Assembly: GCA_913061275.1 (NCBI GenBank)
Contig: CAJXSR010000027.1
Coordinates: forward strand, 1-46,378
From: an uncultured Paracoccaceae bacterium
GTDB lineage: Bacteria; Pseudomonadota; Alphaproteobacteria; Rhodobacterales; Rhodobacteraceae
Length of the DNA: 46,378 nt
Direction of reading: 5' to 3'
The position numbers and the translations under genes were made by a program. Of this stretch, positions 8,680-16,744 are shown in pieces (positions within the stretch are counted from its first letter, which is position 1; the number at the start of each line of letters is the position of its first letter). Below the pieces are notes generated by a model. That model saw nothing but the letters and a program-made list of their open reading frames with translations, was not told where the DNA came from and searched no databases.

Positions 8680-9345
8680 TTATTCACGTGATTGCGTAAT
8701 TAACTTACGCACAATTGGGCCGATATTGTTTACGACTCTAGCAACACCAGAAGCATTTGGATGAATGCCATCCCCTTGCATAAATTTGGAATTCGGAATT
8801 ATTACTTTATCATCTTCAATAAGCGAGGTGAAAAAGTTTTTATAAAATAATGTTCCATATTTATGGCTTAGATCGTGGTAGATTGCATCAAATGCGACTT
8901 TGTATTCGGGCCCATAATTGCCAGGAGCAATGAAGCCAACAAGTAGGACGGGTACTGCATGCTCGCTCGCTATTTGCAATATGCCATCCAGGTTTGCACG
9001 GCTTGTTGCAGGATCAATCCCACGCAACAGATCATTCCCCCCAAGATTCACGATTAACGCATCGACTTCGGGTGTTAACGTCCAAGCTACACGTGACAGC
9101 CCACCCGCAGTTGTGTCCCCTGAAACACCTGCATTCAGAAGCCTAACATCTTCGCCGTTGCCCTGCAGCCATGTTTCCAGCTGAAGGACAAACCCGTTTT
9201 CACTCGACAAACCCAAACCCTGTGTCAGGCTATCACCAAGGGCTGCGATAACTACAGTTTCCGAAAATACGGGTATTGATGAAAAGAGCAGGAACAGTAA
9301 TGTAATTGTTTGCTTGAAGAATACTCGAAGCGGACAATATATCAT
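8680..9345 (-). CDS. tesA: SGNH-family esterase / multifunctional thioesterase I (TesA)
   Basis: This 221-residue exported hydrolase has the four SGNH blocks: nucleophile S39 in GDSLTQG, G78 in NAGVSGDT, N104 in GGND, and D192/H195 in DGIH. The family hydrolyses acyl-CoA, lysophospholipid and ester substrates in the periplasm. A hydrophobic signal segment covers about residues 10-28. The reading frame stays open to 9621, but that extension is antisense to ybbA and lacks signal-peptide logic, so I place the start at 9345, with AGGAT upstream. The start lies back to back with ybbA, about 20 bp apart, so promoters of the two units must overlap the opposite gene's 5' end. The tesA/ybbA/ybbP arrangement matches the known enterobacterial neighbourhood. 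Confidence 0.9.
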   Translation of the reverse strand: MIYCPLRVFFKQTITLLFLLFSSIPVFSETVVIAALGDSLTQGLGLSSENGFVLQLETWLQGNGEDVRLLNAGVSGDTTAGGLSRVAWTLTPEVDALIVNLGGNDLLRGIDPATSRANLDGILQIASEHAVPVLLVGFIAPGNYGPEYKVAFDAIYHDLSHKYGTLFYKNFFTSLIEDDKVIIPNSKFMQGDGIHPNASGVARVVNNIGPIVRKLITQSRE

Positions 9346-9364
9346 TGTAGAACAAATCCTAAGG

Positions 9365-10069
9365 ATGAAGATCTTGGCTAAACCCATACTATCCCTAAAA
9401 GATGCATGTCTTAAACTATCTGGCAATGCTGGTTCCGTTGATATATTACACAATATAACTCTTGATGTTATGCGTGGTGAAACACTTGGATTAGTGGGCC
9501 CCTCGGGTTCAGGCAAGTCATCGCTCCTTATGCTAATGGGTGGTCTTGAAAAGGCCACGAGTGGTGAAATCTTTGCGTTGGGGCAGAACCTATCGGTGTT
9601 AAACGAAGATGCGCTTGCCAAGTTTCGTCTTAATCATATGGGGATTGTCTTTCAATCTTTCCACCTTATTCCGACCATGACAGCCTTAGAGAATGTTGCA
9701 ATACCGTTAGAACTGGCTGGTGTAAAAGATGCTTTTGGACAAGCAGAGGCAGAACTGCGTACCGTTGGCCTAGAGACGAGGTTGGATCATTACCCGTCGC
9801 AGATGTCTGGTGGCGAGCAGCAACGTGTTGCCCTGGCCCGAGCAGCGATCACACGGCCAGATATTCTGTTGGGAGATGAACCAACTGGTAATCTGGACGG
9901 TGCTACGGGACAGATAATCATAGATATGTTGTTGGGTTTGCGTGACAAGTACGGGACTACTATTGTTCTGGTCACCCACTCGCCTGAATTGGCTTTACGT
10001 TGTGATCGTATTGTGCGGCTTGCAGATGGGCACATCGACCTTGTTGAACGTCAGAAGGCTGCGGAATGA
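9365..10069 (+). CDS. ybbA: ABC transporter ATP-binding protein, YbbA/LolD type
   Basis: This 234-residue ATPase has an intact Walker A (GPSGSGKS at 45-52), Q-loop in FQSFHL near 97, signature MSGGEQQ at 147-153, Walker B ILLGDE followed by PTGNLD at about 167-178, and the switch histidine in VTHSPE. It resembles MacB/LolD-type ATPases that pair with FtsX-like permeases. The ATG at 9365 has AAGG immediately before it, too close for a normal ribosome site; a TTG at 9371 with AAGGA about 8 nt upstream is a fair alternative, and a TTG at 9314 is less likely because it runs into tesA. The stop overlaps the ybbP start (ATGA), indicating translational coupling. Confidence 0.9.
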   Translation: MKILAKPILSLKDACLKLSGNAGSVDILHNITLDVMRGETLGLVGPSGSGKSSLLMLMGGLEKATSGEIFALGQNLSVLNEDALAKFRLNHMGIVFQSFHLIPTMTALENVAIPLELAGVKDAFGQAEAELRTVGLETRLDHYPSQMSGGEQQRVALARAAITRPDILLGDEPTGNLDGATGQIIIDMLLGLRDKYGTTIVLVTHSPELALRCDRIVRLADGHIDLVERQKAAE

Positions 10070-12600
10070 ATGCGTCTGTCGCTTGTAGTATAGCTTATCG
10101 CGAATTGCGCAGTGGGCTTCGCGGTTTCTGGATATTTATCACCTGTCTTGCTTTGGGTGTGGGGGCTATTGCGGGCATTGGTTCCGTAAAAATGAGCATT
10201 GAAAAAGGATTGCTGAAAGAAGGTGCTGTTATACTTGGCGGCGATGCCGAACTGGAGTTTACCTACCGTTTTGCTGAACCCGATGAACGCAAATGGATGG
10301 ACGAAATTAGTGTTAAGACATCTGAAATTGTTGATTTTAGATCGATGGCTGTGGTCGATAATGGTAATAGTGCAGAACGCGTCCTAACACAGGTTAAAGG
10401 CGTGGATGCGAACTATCCTTTATACGGCAAAGCTCTGTTAAAGCCCGATATATCTATGGCACATGCTTTGTCAGGAGATAAATCAACACCAGGTGCTGTC
10501 ATGCAGCAAATTCTGATCGATAGACTAGGGCTGTCTATCGGCGATACATTTCGTCTGGGGATAAAAGAGTTTTATCTATCAGCTGCTTTGTTACGTGAAC
10601 CTGATAATGTCAGTGCAGGATTTGGGCTTGGCCCGCGAACAATAGTCGCTCTGGATGCTTTAGAAGGGTCAGGGTTACTTGAGCCAGGATCGATTTTCGA
10701 AACAAAGTACAGACTTCTATTACCTGTCACAGTAGACCTGTCAAAGTTAACTGCGAAAGCAGAAGTACGCTTTGAAAATAAAGGTGCTCGCTGGCATGAT
10801 AGACGTAAATCTGCGCCTGGAATTCAACGTTTTGTTGATCGTATCGGAGCATTTTTGGTACTTGTTGGATTGGCAGGATTAACGGTAGGCGGCATAGGTG
10901 TGTCTGCCGCTGTACGCGCTTACCTTGATCGAAAAACACCTGTAATCGCGACCCTTAAAACGCTAGGCGCAAACGGGAAAACGATATTTCTTACCTATCT
11001 TATTCAGATCGGGGTTATGGCTTTGATTGGCATTGCTTTGGGGCTGGGGCTTGGAGCGATCCTACCGATCCTTCTATCGTCAGCGATCGAAGCTGCATTT
11101 CCTGTTCCTATCGCGGTTGGTTTACATCTATCGCCCTTACTTGAAGCGGCTCTTTATGGAGTTTTGTCTGCATTAATATTTACGCTCTGGCCGCTTTCCC
11201 AAGCTGAAAAGATACGGGCAGCTTCGCTGTTTCGCTCACCATCTGGCCAATTGCATGGCAAGCCACGTGCCATATTTATACTTTTAATATTTATACTGAC
11301 GGCACTCTTAATCGGATCTGCAGCATGGTATTCGGGATCACCAAAACTTGCGCTTTGGACGGCCGCTGGCATTTTGATTGCACTATGTGCACTTGTCCTA
11401 TCGGCCTTTGGGATCAGACGGTTTTCTGCGTATTTGGCGCGTTCTAAAACGGTGCGCAACCATCCCGCATTACGTCTAGCACTGGGCGCAATAGGGGGAG
11501 CGGGCAGTGAGACAACATCTGTTGTCCTTTCCCTCGGCCTTGGATTGGCTGTATTGGCATCTGTTGGTCAAATTGATGCTAATTTACGCAATTCTATTGC
11601 GCAGGATCTACCAAAGATCGCACCCTCATACTTTTTTTTGGATATACAGCCTGATCAGTTATCAACGTTTACTGACAAGATAAAACAAGATCCACGTGTC
11701 TCGCGGGTTGATACGGCCCCAATGTTGCGGGGGATCTTAACTCATATCAATAGTGTTGACGCACGAGTAATAGCTGGCGATCATTGGGTCATCCGTGGGG
11801 ATCGCGGTATAACATATTCCGCCTTAGCGCCTCTTAATTCAACTGTTACTAAAGGCGTTTGGTGGTCAGAAGACTATACAGGCCCGCCTCTTGTCAGTGT
11901 CGCTGAAGAAGAGGCTTTGGAAATTGGTCTGAATTTAGGTGACTCACTCACAATCAATATTCTTGGGCGTGAGATAGTTGCTACAATATCCAACTTTCGC
12001 AGTGTTGATTTCTCAAATGCCAGTATTAATTTTGTACTTGCCTTAAATCCCGCTGCCATTGCGGGTGCACCTCATACAAACATAGCCACTATATATGCAG
12101 ATGAAGCGGCAGAAGCTGATTTATTGCGGAATGTAGCGGGTGATTATCCAAATATCACTGCAATCCGTGTGCGCGATGCAATTGCACGCGTATCAGATGC
12201 GCTTAAAGGTATAGCAACGGCCACATCTTATGGCGCAGCAGTTACTTTGTTGAGTGGGTTTGTTGTTCTGATTGGTGCAGCAGCAGCAGGCGAGCCTGCG
12301 CGTGTATTTGAAGCTGCAGTGCTTAAAACGCTTGGTGCCTCTCGCAAACGTATCCTTGCAAGTTTTGCATTGCGATCCATAATTCTGGGTGCAGCAGCAG
12401 GCTGTGTCGCCTTATTAACGGGTGTGGTCGCTGGATGGGCTGTTATGGTTTTCGTGATGGAAGCAGAATATCAATTCATACCACAATCCGCTTTCACAAT
12501 CATCACAGGGGGCGTTTTGATCACACTTATAACCGGCCTGATATTCGCATGGCGCCCGCTTATGCTACGACCTGCACATATTCTGCGTGGGAGTGATTAA
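10066..12600 (+). CDS. ybbP: FtsX-like ABC permease, YbbP type
   Basis: This 844-residue permease has two FtsX-like regions: one around residues 255-380 with three membrane segments, and a C-terminal one around 715-840, separated by four central hydrophobic segments and large extracytoplasmic loops. This is the YbbP layout, and the partner ATPase YbbA overlaps it by four bases. The ATG at 10066 is fixed by that overlap. The complex is thought to act in lipid or lipoprotein trafficking or release of hydrophobic compounds from the inner membrane, but the substrate is not established. Proximity to the periplasmic thioesterase TesA is conserved in other proteobacteria and suggests a shared lipid-related role. 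Confidence 0.9.
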   Translation: MNASVACSIAYRELRSGLRGFWIFITCLALGVGAIAGIGSVKMSIEKGLLKEGAVILGGDAELEFTYRFAEPDERKWMDEISVKTSEIVDFRSMAVVDNGNSAERVLTQVKGVDANYPLYGKALLKPDISMAHALSGDKSTPGAVMQQILIDRLGLSIGDTFRLGIKEFYLSAALLREPDNVSAGFGLGPRTIVALDALEGSGLLEPGSIFETKYRLLLPVTVDLSKLTAKAEVRFENKGARWHDRRKSAPGIQRFVDRIGAFLVLVGLAGLTVGGIGVSAAVRAYLDRKTPVIATLKTLGANGKTIFLTYLIQIGVMALIGIALGLGLGAILPILLSSAIEAAFPVPIAVGLHLSPLLEAALYGVLSALIFTLWPLSQAEKIRAASLFRSPSGQLHGKPRAIFILLIFILTALLIGSAAWYSGSPKLALWTAAGILIALCALVLSAFGIRRFSAYLARSKTVRNHPALRLALGAIGGAGSETTSVVLSLGLGLAVLASVGQIDANLRNSIAQDLPKIAPSYFFLDIQPDQLSTFTDKIKQDPRVSRVDTAPMLRGILTHINSVDARVIAGDHWVIRGDRGITYSALAPLNSTVTKGVWWSEDYTGPPLVSVAEEEALEIGLNLGDSLTINILGREIVATISNFRSVDFSNASINFVLALNPAAIAGAPHTNIATIYADEAAEADLLRNVAGDYPNITAIRVRDAIARVSDALKGIATATSYGAAVTLLSGFVVLIGAAAAGEPARVFEAAVLKTLGASRKRILASFALRSIILGAAAGCVALLTGVVAGWAVMVFVMEAEYQFIPQSAFTIITGGVLITLITGLIFAWRPLMLRPAHILRGSD

Positions 12601-12620
12601 TTAGAATACTTGAATTGGTT

Positions 12621-12639
12621 CTAGTCAACATCTGACTAG
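12621..12639. terminator. inverted repeat after ybbP
   Basis: CTAGTCA and TGACTAG form a perfect 7-bp stem with a 5-nt loop, 20 bp after the ybbP stop. There is no T-run on either side, so termination at this site is only a possibility. It lies between the convergent ends of ybbP and the LysR gene. Confidence 0.3.
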
Positions 12640-12708
12640 CAGACATAATGCCGTTATCTAAGATTTAGATTTGAACTATCTAATGAAAGGTATATTTAGC
12701 CTCGATAA

Positions 12709-13638
12709 TTATTCCAGCACTAAAGATTCAAAATCTCGCTTGATGGTTTCGCGAATAAAATCTGCTAACTCATGGTAGATTGATGATCTTCCAGCCCCTT
12801 TGCGCCATACCAAGCCAATTGATCTTGATATGCTGCGCCCAGTAATTGGCAATGCAACGACATCCCCTAACTTGGAGACTTCGGATTGCGCATAAAGCGC
12901 AGGTAAGAAAGTGGCACCAATATTCATCGCCACCATTTGGCGCAAAGCGTCCAAACTGGTGCCTTCATAATCACGGATTACCTCTGCGCCAAAATCATTG
13001 CACAGCGTATGCACCTGATCATGCAAATGGAAATCGGGGGAAAGAGATAAGACAGACAGCCCTTTTAAATCCTTTATGGAAACGGATTTTTGCTTGGACA
13101 ATTGATTGTCCAACGAAACCGCTAGTAGAATTGGTTCTCGAAACAAGTGTTCAGTAACTAAATCAGATGCGCGGTTTGGTAATTGGGCCAAAATCACATC
13201 ATGGAGGCCAGATGTTAATTCATCTTCCAACTTATGTGGAATGCCTTCGCGGATGTAGATTTTCATATCGGCATGTTTTTGATGCAGTGATGCCACCACG
13301 CGCGGTAACAAATATGGGCCTAAGGTTGCTTTGACGCCTAGACGAATTGTACCCGTCATCCCATGCTCAGCCACTTCGATAAAATCGACCAGTGATTGGG
13401 TCTCCATCAGTATATGTCGTGCGCGTGCGACCACATCACGTCCAATCGGTGTAAAAAACACACCACTTCGACCACGTTCCACCAATCTGGTGCCGAGCAC
13501 TTCTTCCAAATTCTGTATCTGTACGCTGAGCGAGGGTTGACTGACGCCGCAATATTCAGCGGCATGTCTAAAGTGACCCATATCAGCCAAAGCAACGAGA
13601 TATCGAAACTGTTTTAAAGTCGCAGATGTCTTTTCCAT
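12709..13638 (-). CDS. LysR-family regulator, OxyR-like, lacking the peroxidatic cysteine
   Basis: This 309-residue regulator has an N-terminal LysR winged helix (LKQFRYLVALADMGHFRHAAEYCGVSQPSLS begins near residue 8) and a substrate-binding domain from about 95. Sequence style matches OxyR: FRYLVALA, QLPNRASDLV and ATFLPALY. In E. coli OxyR the sensing loop is GHCLRDQ-x4-C, with C199 reacting with peroxide and C208 resolving. Here the corresponding stretch is FHLHDQVHTLC (203-213): C213 remains but the first cysteine is replaced and the loop is one residue shorter. Direct peroxide sensing by the OxyR disulfide is therefore unlikely. The start at 13638 is consistent with the alignment. The gene is divergent from the small-RNA and zf-TFIIB relic region and has no obvious catalase or peroxidase neighbour. 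Confidence 0.88.
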   Translation of the reverse strand: MEKTSATLKQFRYLVALADMGHFRHAAEYCGVSQPSLSVQIQNLEEVLGTRLVERGRSGVFFTPIGRDVVARARHILMETQSLVDFIEVAEHGMTGTIRLGVKATLGPYLLPRVVASLHQKHADMKIYIREGIPHKLEDELTSGLHDVILAQLPNRASDLVTEHLFREPILLAVSLDNQLSKQKSVSIKDLKGLSVLSLSPDFHLHDQVHTLCNDFGAEVIRDYEGTSLDALRQMVAMNIGATFLPALYAQSEVSKLGDVVALPITGRSISRSIGLVWRKGAGRSSIYHELADFIRETIKRDFESLVLE

Positions 13639-13759
13639 TTATTGCCTTAATATAAAAATGCACCTATTTATTTAATAGTATAATCCTATCAATATTTCAA
13701 TCTTAATTGTATTTACATATTATAAATTAACCTCATATAAGCTGCTAAGAAACACAAAA

Positions 13760-13930
13760 GCACATGCATAATTTGAAATGTAAATGAACAAGGAAACGCA
13801 GGCTTAGTAGCCATAAATGACTGATTAAAAGCGACGATGCGAAGCGTATTAGCTTTAACCAAGGCCGTACTCCCCTGTGGTCTTAGGCAAAAGCGAATAG
13901 AGGGCCAGTCATTAAAATGGCTGGCCTTTT
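13760..13930 (+). ncRNA. candidate small RNA ending at a strong terminator
   Basis: A strong rho-independent terminator (13903-13930) points rightward, yet no rightward gene lies upstream: the LysR gene starts leftward at 13638. A transcript must therefore start between about 13640 and 13860 and stop here. The interval holds a hairpin near 13836-13848 (ATGCG-AAG-CGTAT) and a GC-richer stretch than its AT-rich flanks. I do not recognise the family; it does not resemble 6S, 4.5S or tmRNA. The 5' boundary given is a guess. Confidence 0.4.
13903..13930 (+). terminator. rho-independent terminator
   Basis: GGCCAGTCATT pairs with AATGGCTGGCC across a 2-nt loop (11 pairs, one G-T), followed at once by TTTT. 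The T-run is only on the plus strand. It ends the candidate small RNA and is not downstream of any gene in that direction. Confidence 0.8.
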
Positions 13931-13993
13931 ATAAAGCAAACTAACGATAATCCAACTTGCAACCAAACACTCTTAAAAGAGAATGGAACCAAC

Positions 13994-14234
13994 ATGAAAT
14001 GCACCGTAGATAACGACACCTTCATCATTACTGATAAAAGTGATGAGGAAATTGATTAATGCTCAACATGCCGCAGTGTTTGGTTAGATCACGGGTAGCT
14101 TGATAAATCCTCGAACGTAGCAGCAACTCTACATCCCAAAGGAACACTTCAAATCAAGAATATTCTCAAGAACGTGGAAGATCAGATCAAACGAAGAAGA
14201 GAAATCCATGTTAAGTGAATTATTCGAATTTTAG
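13994..14234 (+). pseudogene. decayed zf-TFIIB-domain protein gene
   Basis: Translation from the ATG at 13994 gives MKCTVDNDTFIITDKSDEEID, then TAA (14057-14059), then CSTCRSVWLDHG, then TAG (14096-14098), then LDK. Reading through the stops restores the zinc-ribbon pattern of the small zf-TFIIB family, which normally reads like MKCPVDN...EIDYCPQCRGVWLDRGELDK. The TAA replaces the expected tyrosine and the TAG the expected glutamate. The typical family ending, KSFLSELFDF, appears as KSMLSELFEF in a different frame, with its stop at 14232-14234, so at least one frameshift lies between. All four zinc cysteine codons remain readable. Two stops plus a frameshift make this a clear pseudogene. The family assignment is from memory of the motif. 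Confidence 0.85.
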
Positions 14235-14363
14235 TTAGAAACCCCGCAACCGTCAGCTTGAAGACCTCGAAACTAAATTTTCTTTTTTGGTTTCGATTTT
14301 GTGGGATCCCAACAAACTCATAAATACCTCAATGCCATCCCCCAACTTTAGAAATCTGGAACA

Positions 14364-15545
14364 ATGATCAAGAATTTAAACCCTGACGCAAAAGCTGGTC
14401 TTTTGCTTGCCCTCGCCGCCCTAATGGGGCTGTTATTTGAAAATATCGGTGCCTTGCGTCCTTTATACGATTCATTCCTAAATGTGTACTTTACAGTGGC
14501 AATAGGAGAAGCAGGCATATCAAAACCTGCCTTGTTGTGGATCAATGATGGGTTGATGGCAATCTTCTTTTTATACGTTGCTTTGGAAATAAAACGAGAG
14601 GCTTATGAAGGGTCTTTGTCTACTTGGAAACGTGCGGCTTTACCTGTTTATGGTGCATTTGGTGGCCTCGTAGTGCCAGCCTTAGTGTTTTTGTACATTG
14701 TGGGCTGGGATACCATAGAGGCACGTGGTTGGGCCATACCTGCTGCTACTGACATTGCTTTTGCACTGGGCGTATTAAGCCTATTTGGTAATCGCGTTCC
14801 AGCCGAACTTAAAACATTCCTATTGGCATTAGCTGTAGTTGATGATCTCGCTGCCATTATGATTATTGCAGTCTTCTACACAGCACAATTATCTATATTA
14901 GCCTTGGGGCTTGCAGCACTTGCAGGAATAGGACTGTTTATATTGAACTACATGGGCGTTAAACGTCTAACCCCATATGTATTGCTGGGCGCTGTGTTGT
15001 GGTGCTGTGTCTTGAATTCTGGCGTACACGCCACGTTAGCAGGTGTTGCACTTGGTTTTGCAATTCCTTTGTCACGTAACGCTAAAGGAAAAGCACTAGC
15101 AATCGAATTTGAACATGCATTGCATCCCTGGATCGTATTTATGATTATGCCTTTGTTTGCCTTCGCAAATGCAGGCGTACCGTTAGAGGGATTAAGTTTC
15201 GAGTTGTTGCTGCAACCCCTGACATTGGCAATCATTCTTGGATTGTTCTTAGGAAAGCAAATAGGTGTGTTCGGTTCTGTCTGGTTGGCTATTAAATTTG
15301 GTTTTGCAGAGGCACCACAAAAGGGATCTATGGCACAGCTCTACGGTGTCAGCTTGCTCGCAGGTATTGGCTTTACTATGTCCTTGTTTATTGGAGCCTT
15401 AGCATTCTCAGATCAGGATCATCAAACTTTGGTTCGAATTGGTGTAATATTCGGTTCATTACTCTCTGGTATTACAGGTGCGGTTGTTCTCACATTTGCA
15501 AAGAGGCGTGATGTGGGTGCCGCACTTGCACCAAATGCAATCTAA
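14364..15545 (+). CDS. nhaA: Na+/H+ antiporter NhaA
   Basis: This 393-residue membrane protein with about twelve segments has the NhaA signature sites: ATDIAFALG (ion-path aspartate, D133 equivalent in E. coli) and LALAVVDDLAAI (the paired aspartates, D163/D164 equivalents). The conserved LYGVSLLAGIGFTMSLFIG segment is near the C-terminus. NhaA expels sodium in exchange for protons, giving salt and alkali tolerance. The ATG at 14364 is chosen because it precedes the family N-terminus; the ribosome site is weak. The next gene, a voltage-gated sodium channel, begins 5 bp after its stop, so the two are probably co-transcribed. Confidence 0.95.
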   Translation: MIKNLNPDAKAGLLLALAALMGLLFENIGALRPLYDSFLNVYFTVAIGEAGISKPALLWINDGLMAIFFLYVALEIKREAYEGSLSTWKRAALPVYGAFGGLVVPALVFLYIVGWDTIEARGWAIPAATDIAFALGVLSLFGNRVPAELKTFLLALAVVDDLAAIMIIAVFYTAQLSILALGLAALAGIGLFILNYMGVKRLTPYVLLGAVLWCCVLNSGVHATLAGVALGFAIPLSRNAKGKALAIEFEHALHPWIVFMIMPLFAFANAGVPLEGLSFELLLQPLTLAIILGLFLGKQIGVFGSVWLAIKFGFAEAPQKGSMAQLYGVSLLAGIGFTMSLFIGALAFSDQDHQTLVRIGVIFGSLLSGITGAVVLTFAKRRDVGAALAPNAI

Positions 15546-15550
15546 AGGCA

Positions 15551-16339
15551 GTGGATCAAGCTATGATTACTAGTCTGAAGCGCTTTATTGAAGCACCCGC
15601 AACGGTAAACTTTATCCTTAGTGTGATCCTTTTTAATGCGGCCTTGTTGGGGATGGAAACCTCCCCAACACTTATGTCAAAAGCAGGGGCAATAATCCTT
15701 ATTCTGGACAGTTTATGTCTGACCATATTCGTGATTGAAATCACTATCAAATTACTGGTCTATAGGGTTAGCTTTTTCAAAACGGGTTGGAATCTTTTTG
15801 ACTTAGTAATTGTTGCAATTGCTCTGCTGCCATTTGGGCAAGGCTTGTCGGTTTTACGCGCTCTTCGAGTACTGAGGTTGCTGCGCGTGGTTTCAGTATC
15901 ACCAAGTTTGCGCCGTGTTGTGGAAGGTTTTATCGCGGCATTGCCAGGCATGGGATCTGTCGTTATTTTGATGAGCCTAATATTCTATGTCAGTTCTGTA
16001 ATCGCGACCAAGATCTTTGGACATGCGCATCCTGAATTTTTTGGTTCGTTAGGAGGATCCGCTTATTCATTGTTCCAGATAATGACGCTTGAAAGCTGGT
16101 CAATGGCGATCGTACGTCCAGTTATGGAAGTACACGCTTATGCATGGGTTTTTTTCATTCCCTTTATTTTAGTAACGACATTTTCTGTAGTAAACTTGTT
16201 GGTTGGTTTAATTGTGAATTCAATGCAAGACGTCGGCAACAAAGAGGCCGCAGGCGAAACAACAGACTACCGAGATGATGTCTTAGTACGGTTGGGAGCA
16301 ATTGAAAAACAACTTGATGCGTTGGCCCCAAAAGACTGA
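15551..16339 (+). CDS. bacterial voltage-gated sodium channel (NavBac family)
   Basis: This 262-residue protein is a single six-segment voltage-gated channel subunit, expected to form a tetramer. S4 carries arginines every third residue (R103, R106, R109, R112 in VLRALRVLRLLR). The pore has the NavBac sodium filter TLESWS at 179-184 in FQIMTLESWSMAIVRP, nearly the NavAb sequence, followed by the S6 helix (about 200-226) and a short polar C-terminal tail. Such channels admit sodium on depolarisation; in some alkaliphiles they aid motility and pH balance. The start is GTG at 15551, with AAAGG very close; an ATG at 15563 is an alternative that loses four residues. It follows nhaA by 5 bp. Confidence 0.93.
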   Translation: MDQAMITSLKRFIEAPATVNFILSVILFNAALLGMETSPTLMSKAGAIILILDSLCLTIFVIEITIKLLVYRVSFFKTGWNLFDLVIVAIALLPFGQGLSVLRALRVLRLLRVVSVSPSLRRVVEGFIAALPGMGSVVILMSLIFYVSSVIATKIFGHAHPEFFGSLGGSAYSLFQIMTLESWSMAIVRPVMEVHAYAWVFFIPFILVTTFSVVNLLVGLIVNSMQDVGNKEAAGETTDYRDDVLVRLGAIEKQLDALAPKD

Positions 16340-16538
16340 TCTTGTCTGAACGGTGGAAATATCCACTCGACGATTGGTTAATTAACAATAGTGTAGTCGC
16401 AGCCTTTTAATTTTGTAAAACAGTCTCTTCCACTGTTCTTGAGCTTAGGAAATAGCTTAACATATGAAATCTCTTGCTCAAAATCACAGAATTCGAACTA
16501 AAGATCGAACGGTTGCAAGGGTCACTTACTATCATTTC

Positions 16539-16709
16539 TCAATGGTTGAACTCGATATAATTCGTGAATGCCCGCTCAGTGATAGCGACACCGCAGCCAA
16601 ATTTGGTGCCTGTCAATTTCAATTCATCTCGGATCACCCACAAAACCGGTGTTCCTGGTTCGTCGTGAACGCTGTGTGTCTTGCCGTTCAGGTTTAGTGA
16701 TATAGCCAT
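16539..16709 (-). pseudogene. 5' fragment of a [2Fe-2S] molybdo-hydroxylase small subunit gene
   Basis: On the minus strand an ATG at 16709, with GGAG upstream, encodes 56 residues. The first 42 (MAISLNLNGKTHSV... to TKFGCGVA) match the N-terminus of the CoxS / isoquinoline 1-oxidoreductase alpha-subunit family, which continues as GCGVAQCGACTV. Here homology stops right after GCGVA and the frame runs into unrelated codons and TGA at 16539. Only the first of the cluster cysteines remains, so no [2Fe-2S] centre can form. This is a truncation, not a point lesion. It sits just upstream of the aldo/keto reductase on the same strand. No molybdopterin subunit is seen nearby. Confidence 0.75.
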
Positions 16710-16744
16710 GTTTTACTCCATCGAAGCATTGCAATTAATTTTTC

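Noticed and set aside
9346-9621. 92-residue N-terminal extension of tesA
   Set aside because: It runs antisense to ybbA and precedes a signal peptide, which must be at the N-terminus; the start at 9345 is better.
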